Of a DNA stretch of 5,043 nt, positions 4,430-5,043 are shown in pieces (the first letter of the stretch is position 1; each line of letters starts with the position of its first letter). Under the pieces are notes generated by a model, which saw only the letters and a program-made list of their open reading frames with translations, made no database searches and had not been told where the DNA came from. The translations under genes and the position numbers were made by a program. The stretch spans positions 1 through 5,043 of the forward strand of contig USSI01000126.1 in the NCBI GenBank assembly GCA_900557315.1, written 5' to 3'. Source of the stretch: an uncultured Butyricicoccus sp. (GTDB lineage: Bacteria; Bacillota; Clostridia; Oscillospirales; Butyricicoccaceae).

Positions 4430-5043
4430 ATGACAATCCGCAAACGGTTGTTCCTATCCAATCTGCTTATGATCCTGCTGCCGGTCTGCATCGCAGCGCT
4501 GATCGCGGCAGGCTGTGCTGGCGCGGTATGGTACACGGTCAAATTCGGCGGCGGGCTTGGCTTCGACGACAGCGAGGACTTTTATCAGGTCAGCGCTGGC
4601 ATTTCCGAACTGGCCGAGCAAGCGCTTGGCGCCGCGCCCGCGGAGCGGGAGGCTGTGCTGGATAACATCAGCACGCTGCTCGACCGCAAGGCCGTCTCGC
4701 TGGTGATCGAACAGGACGGCCAGCCGTACTATTCCTACGGCACCTCCTCCCCCGAAGACGCCCGGCTGGCCGAGGCGGCCGCGCTGCTCGGCGGAGACGC
4801 CCGCCTGTCAAATGACGCCCGCCGCCTGTATGCCCACACCGCGCAGATCGACGGCGCGGACTACCGCATCCTGCTGTACAGCAGCGTGCGCACGATATCC
4901 TATACCGGGCTGAAGCTGGTGGCAGCCGCTACGGTGCTGCTTGTGCTGGCGGCGGCACTGGCCGCGGTGCTGCTGACCAACCGGTTCCTGACCCGCTTCG
5001 TATTCCAGCGGATCGAGCAGCCGCTCGACCTGCTGGCGGGCGG
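4430..5043 (+). CDS. Membrane sensor protein, probable histidine kinase (partial, N-terminal part)
   Basis: An open frame from ATG 4430 runs off the window after 204 codons without a stop. Residues 1-7 (MTIRKRL) are basic and precede a first membrane helix at about 8-36. Residues about 37-159 form an extracytoplasmic domain of about 120 residues that I do not recognise. A second helix spans about 160-183. The chain then enters what looks like a HAMP linker, with RIEQPLDLLAG (194-204) matching the conserved proline-leucine start of that domain. This layout is typical of sensor histidine kinases. A HAMP-containing chemoreceptor is less likely, and the kinase core is not in view. The start has AAAGGCGG (4413-4420) upstream. 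An in-frame GTG at 4421 is too close to that site. No response regulator gene precedes it; the upstream neighbour is the divergent cyclophilin, so any partner lies downstream of the window or elsewhere. Confidence 0.75.
   Translation, partial: MTIRKRLFLSNLLMILLPVCIAALIAAGCAGAVWYTVKFGGGLGFDDSEDFYQVSAGISELAEQALGAAPAEREAVLDNISTLLDRKAVSLVIEQDGQPYYSYGTSSPEDARLAEAAALLGGDARLSNDARRLYAHTAQIDGADYRILLYSSVRTISYTGLKLVAAATVLLVLAAALAAVLLTNRFLTRFVFQRIEQPLDLLAG

Noticed and set aside
4221..4436. N-terminal extension of the cyclophilin reading frame upstream to 4436
   Set aside because: It places a lipoprotein signal peptide in the middle of the protein, crosses the promoter and leader hairpin, and the ATG at 4220 has its own ribosome binding site.
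4502..4522. Lipobox-like AAGC (residues 26-29) in the sensor gene
   Set aside because: The -3 residue is alanine rather than leucine, and the segment is simply the first membrane helix of a two-helix sensor.
1..5043. CRISPR array, insertion sequence, tRNA, rRNA or phage signatures
   Set aside because: I looked for regularly spaced repeats, transposase-like proteins, terminal inverted repeats and cloverleaf patterns and saw none.

Overview
The window suggests a Gram-positive, Clostridia-like bacterium with a GC-rich genome, possibly an Oscillospiraceae-type gut anaerobe. This is inferred from GC-rich coding sequence with AT-rich promoters, strong AGGAG-type ribosome binding sites, sigma-A-type promoters (several with an extended -10), a TTG start codon and a lipoprotein cyclophilin. 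The exact taxon cannot be read from the sequence alone.

Layout: (1) 1-145 is an AT-rich regulatory region with a promoter and inverted repeats. (2) 146-2002 (+) is a two-gene operon of transcription factors: a LacI-family repressor with a sugar-type periplasmic-binding-protein-like domain, then, after a 15-base gap, an AraC-family regulator with a cupin-like N-terminus. (3) 2011-2056 is a bidirectional terminator between convergent genes. (4) 2055-3248 (-) is a DAACS-family (GltP/GltPh fold) cation-coupled amino-acid or carboxylate transporter, with its own near-consensus promoter and an inverted repeat at the predicted transcription start. (5) 3249-3584 is intergenic and holds that promoter and the terminator of the next gene. 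(6) 3585-4220 (-) is a secreted, lipid-anchored cyclophilin-type peptidyl-prolyl isomerase with a near-consensus promoter and a very strong hairpin at the predicted 5' end of its mRNA. (7) 4430-5043 (+) is the start of a divergent membrane sensor, most likely a histidine kinase, cut by the window edge as its HAMP domain begins.

How they work together: the LacI/AraC pair is probably a carbohydrate-responsive control module, but no sugar transport or catabolism gene is present here, so its targets lie outside the window or elsewhere in the genome. The transporter, cyclophilin and sensor each have their own promoter and look like independent transcription units. I see no mobile element, CRISPR array, rRNA or tRNA gene, or defence cassette, and nothing that amounts to a clearly new biological system. 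The most useful leads are the altered substrate and cation sites in the transporter, the TTG start of the LacI gene, and several palindromes placed on or next to predicted promoters.
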